Positions 12,401-13,706 of a DNA stretch of 13,706 nt are shown in pieces. The number at the start of each line of letters is the position of its first letter. Position 1 is the stretch's first letter. Where the stretch lies: positions 1 through 13,706 of the forward strand of contig CAZHUW010000080.1 in NCBI GenBank assembly GCA_964535295.1. Reading direction: 5' to 3'. Source of the stretch: SB21 sp964535295. Its GTDB lineage: Bacteria > CLD3 > SB21. The notes beneath the pieces are model-generated. The model was not told the DNA's origin. It made no database searches and saw only the letters and a list, made by a program, of their open reading frames with translations. Both the position numbers and the translations under genes were made by a program.

Positions 12401-13706
12401 GTAGAGTCGAATAGCCGTTTCGTCTTTGAAATTGATACCGGAGTAATTGACCGAGACAGTTATCGTTCCCGAGAAAATATTTGATGTTGAAATGTCAAAA
12501 TATTTTACCTGATTTCCAAAAATCATGCCTTCAGGTATGGCGGGTCCCATATTTGAAATGACAAGGTGTACAAGTCCGCTTTGTGTAACCTGACTGAATG
12601 TCAAAACAAAAGGGGTAGAACCCGTCGATGTATCAACCGGCTGAGTATTCACATTGGACAATACTGCCGGAGTCACTCTGATCTCATCGGAATAGCTGCT
12701 TTCGTAATTACTCATATCGGTTGCCGTGATGCGAAAATAATACGTAGTGTCGTTAGTCAATCCGGCAATTGTTTTACTAGTATCATCGACATCCATGCAT
12801 GAATCTAATAGCGCGGTCGGGTTTGGCGATACTCCTCCATAGATGAAGTAACGGTAAAAATCCGACTCATAGTTCCTGTTCCATGTGATTCGAACCTGGC
12901 CGGCTAATGCCTCGGCAGTTAATCCTTGGGGCGGCGCAGGGGGAAAGTCTGTCCTTTGTACGGCTATTTTGAAAGTGTCGGATATACTTAAACTTCCATC
13001 GTCAGCGGTTATCTGTAAGTCTGCTTCGCCAAAGAAATGAAGCTCACTGATTAGATATAAACTATCGTTGGAGATGGAAGCTGAAAGACCGCCGTTGAGG
13101 TTACTTACCGAATAATTAAGTGTGGCGTTATCAACATCTGCAAAAAAATTACTTACTTTAAAAACAAATTGTTTTCCACAGTTTTCATTAAACGTCGTGT
13201 CTCGCAAGGTCGAAATTAAGTGGGGAGGATCATTCACTTGGTCGACTACAAAACTGTCAGTGGGAGAAAAGTTTGAACCTGCGAATGAATTGTCGATCGC
13301 CTGAACACTCCAATAATACTTTCCATCCGGAAGACTCTTTATCATCCAAGTTGTATCCAGGTTGACATTACCCATATGAGGCAGACTGCGAAAACCGCTC
13401 GATAAGTTTGCCATAGGAGATTTGATTTCACAACCAGAATAAGTTGTGCCGATTCTCAGATTATAACTTAATCCTTTACTGTTCGTTTGGTTATCGTCAG
13501 ATCTGGACCAATTTAAGTTAACTGAATTGCCGACAACGTTCGATGATTGGTAAGGGGGATACGTCGGAATAGAATTTGAAGCTTCATGATTGTTTTGGTA
13601 TATTTTTGTAAATCCATACGCGGTTGGGGAATAGTAAGGCAACGAATCCGCACCGGTTAAAAGAATGTCTAATTTCCCATCTTGGTCATAATCTCCCCAG
13701 CTGACA
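9410..13706 (-). CDS. Giant T9SS-secreted surface protein: FG-GAP end, FN3 and cadherin-like repeats (5' end beyond window)
   Basis: The frame is open through the right edge, so only the C-terminal 1,431 residues are visible. The TTG at 13642 is an arbitrary internal position, not the start. The first visible residues, VSWGDYDQDGKLDILLTG, are an FG-GAP/VCBS repeat, so a propeller probably lies upstream. Numbered from 13642, the order then is: FN3-like domain (about 22-133); cadherin-like repeat 1 (138-228); FN3 domain (234-325, LTAEALAGQVRITWNR to YYFRITATDMSNY); a beta domain (327-450) ending ETDHWVDATVSVDT and SSLSPFALLQP, a pattern I know from other secreted bacterial proteins; cadherin-like repeats 2-8 (452-1116); the unnamed module shared with the next gene (1124-1315); and the T9SS sorting domain (1318-1410). 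The repeats carry DxD and ADDG/ASDG-type acidic turns that could bind calcium. A role in adhesion or the surface layer is inferred. The BNR protein gene follows 48 bp downstream on the same strand. Confidence 0.93.
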   Translation of the reverse strand, partial: VSWGDYDQDGKLDILLTGADSLPYYSPTAYGFTKIYQNNHEASNSIPTYPPYQSSNVVGNSVNLNWSRSDDNQTNSKGLSYNLRIGTTYSGCEIKSPMANLSSGFRSLPHMGNVNLDTTWMIKSLPDGKYYWSVQAIDNSFAGSNFSPTDSFVVDQVNDPPHLISTLRDTTFNENCGKQFVFKVSNFFADVDNATLNYSVSNLNGGLSASISNDSLYLISELHFFGEADLQITADDGSLSISDTFKIAVQRTDFPPAPPQGLTAEALAGQVRITWNRNYESDFYRYFIYGGVSPNPTALLDSCMDVDDTSKTIAGLTNDTTYYFRITATDMSNYESSYSDEIRVTPAVLSNVNTQPVDTSTGSTPFVLTFSQVTQSGLVHLVISNMGPAIPEGMIFGNQVKYFDISTSNIFSGTITVSVNYSGINFKDETAIRLYHYETDHWVDATVSVDTLSNIIYGAVSSLSPFALLQPANVSPQVSNSIPDTTVSEDFGKVFIRDLTGVFSDPDTPVLSFNDSSFSGGILTMISGDSLYLLSQSNFFGLVEVMVTASDSEFTIADTFLVTIAPVNDPPVANNPVADIQLNKNAGTVFVSDLLNNFTDVDDFFLTYGAANLSSGVIPSISQDSLYLTVQPDFTGVVLIRLTAYDGDITVADTFQVSVLETAPFVAQAIPDTSFSEDTGDHLLADLSAVFHDIDSPNLTYTISFGGDTISAEIVNDQVHIVTVPDSFGVSTVIVTAADELLQTVSDTFFVTVTPLNDAPRIVAPLPDGAINEDAGKKFIAKLSGTFKDPDGDLITFSSSLSDTAKVTTLISNDSLYVLTVKDSNGIVNIYVSATDPLLASAKDTFLLTINPFNDPPFVTQLLRDTILQQDFGKKFVAKLSDHFSDIDGDELFYYGTNLTAGISAEMSNDSLYLISQAYFFGEVGIFVEANDGDASIMDTFVVTVSNINDAPISLNWFNDLIINEDTSGFFAGGANFNFIDVDNDILVYDAQSSDTTKIKVHISNDSLYVYPAKDSSGMVEIYLTATDPFSEFVRDTFLITIIGVNDAPFRIASIRDTTLQQNFGKVFISRLNAVFADIDGPGLSYTVTVSPTGLSTQVSGDSLYLKSILNYFGAVNVRVIASDGSLTASDTFRVIVADNSGPSAFVNALASPVLNIVRFVAGADENLSALTLSADGQPVTMSKQGNVYFGDYILSSTGSLPVSVTATDLSGNQDTVNRLYQVSLLNKTTVFGKYQFSSSSEGYMLLSISDDVTVPLNWKRYGENIEIVMSNITAELKIESAVARLASADEDAKLGLYEWTNGQWIYVGGEGSGGKVNAVVNKSGTYAVLYNPDHISVPKEFVLNQNFPNPFNPSTTIRYEVPDETRVTIKVYNLLGQEVRTLVDAVKGSGRYEIQWDGKNKSGKEVSSGVYLYRLQADKFVKTRKMLFIK
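9413..9691 (-). other. T9SS type A C-terminal sorting domain (giant protein)
   Basis: The last 93 residues hold NFPNPFNPSTTIRYEVP, LGQEVRTLVD, GRYEIQWDGKNKSG, SSGVYLYRL and KTRKMLFIK. The sequence is close to the tail of the neighbouring BNR protein. Confidence 0.92.
9698..10273 (-). other. Unnamed module shared with the neighbouring gene (copy 2)
   Basis: Residues 1124-1315 (from 13642) align with the module at 7211-7813. Landmarks are LASPVLNIVRFVAGADENLS, GNVYFGDY, RLYQVSLLNK, FGKY, GYMLLSI and QWIYVGGEGSGG, ending in VLYNPDH. Confidence 0.6.
10295..12289 (-). repeat. Seven tandem cadherin-like repeats (repeats 2-8)
   Basis: Repeat starts fall at 12289, 12004, 11722, 11437, 11146, 10861 and 10570, a period of 282-291 bp. 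Each repeat begins after an (N)DPP/(N)DAP or similar linker. Each has an SEDFGK/NEDAGK-like segment, a turn such as FSDPDTPVL, FHDIDSPNL or FSDIDGDEL, a strand SNDSLYL or a variant, and ends in DTFxVTV. The fourth unit (11722-11447) is the outlier, with VNDQVHI in place of SNDSLYL. Repeats 5 and 7 resemble each other more than repeats 6 and 8, and vice versa. Confidence 0.88.
12959..13231 (-). repeat. Isolated cadherin-like repeat (repeat 1)
   Basis: This unit has the same pattern as the tandem array (RDTTFNENCGKQFVF, FADVDNATLNYSV, SNDSLYLISE, FFGEADLQITADDG, SDTFKIAV). It is separated from that array by an FN3 domain and another beta domain. Confidence 0.8.

Overview
The window looks like a chromosomal segment from a Gram-negative bacterium of the Fibrobacterota-Chlorobiota-Bacteroidota (FCB) superphylum. 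Ignavibacteria-, KSB1- or Calditrichota-like lineages would all fit, and I cannot narrow it further from sequence alone. The evidence is two long secreted proteins ending in the type IX secretion (T9SS) C-terminal sorting domain (NYPNPFNPSTKIRYEVP / NFPNPFNPSTTIRYEVP ... LGQEVR ... WDG ... ASGLYIYRL ... KTRKMLF.K), signal peptides ending in FSQ-type sites, and one promoter-like site matching the Bacteroidota TAnnTTTG -7 element. Base composition is moderate, with a visibly more GC-rich stretch over the aldolase gene. No RNA gene, insertion sequence, CRISPR array or phage gene is visible.

Layout. (1) Minus strand, 1-1228: a UbiA-family prenyltransferase of MenA type, cut by the left edge, preceded by a PaaI-type hotdog thioesterase. 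The 90 bp between them holds two mirrored arrays of degenerate 8-bp repeats. (2) A divergent intergenic region, 1229-1473, with a candidate promoter overlapping a 14-bp perfect palindrome. (3) Plus strand, 1474-6338: a LolA-like periplasmic protein, an outer-membrane beta-barrel protein, xseA, then fbaB (class I fructose-bisphosphate aldolase), a second small beta-barrel protein and a lipoprotein. Spacings are short (33, 24, 86, 4 and -1 bp), so this is one or two operons. (4) Minus strand, 6318-13706: a very large repeat-rich T9SS substrate, open at the right edge, then a second T9SS substrate with a six-Asp-box (BNR) propeller, then a TPR-like lipoprotein. The lipoprotein gene overlaps the 3' end of the plus-strand lipoprotein gene by 21 bp.

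How it fits together. The window mixes housekeeping functions (quinone-type prenylation, DNA repair nuclease, glycolysis/gluconeogenesis) with a strong envelope theme: two beta-barrels, two lipoproteins, a LolA-like carrier and two T9SS-secreted surface proteins. The two T9SS genes share a C-terminal block of about 380 residues: one cadherin-like repeat, an approximately 200-residue module I cannot assign to a named family, and the sorting tail. They therefore look related by partial duplication. The large protein also carries seven consecutive cadherin-like repeats, the last four of which form an exact 576-bp-offset duplication of a two-repeat unit.

I do not see a clear new defence, mobile or regulatory system. 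The most interesting unexplained items are the mirrored 8-bp arrays, the shared unnamed module and the promoter-palindrome overlap.
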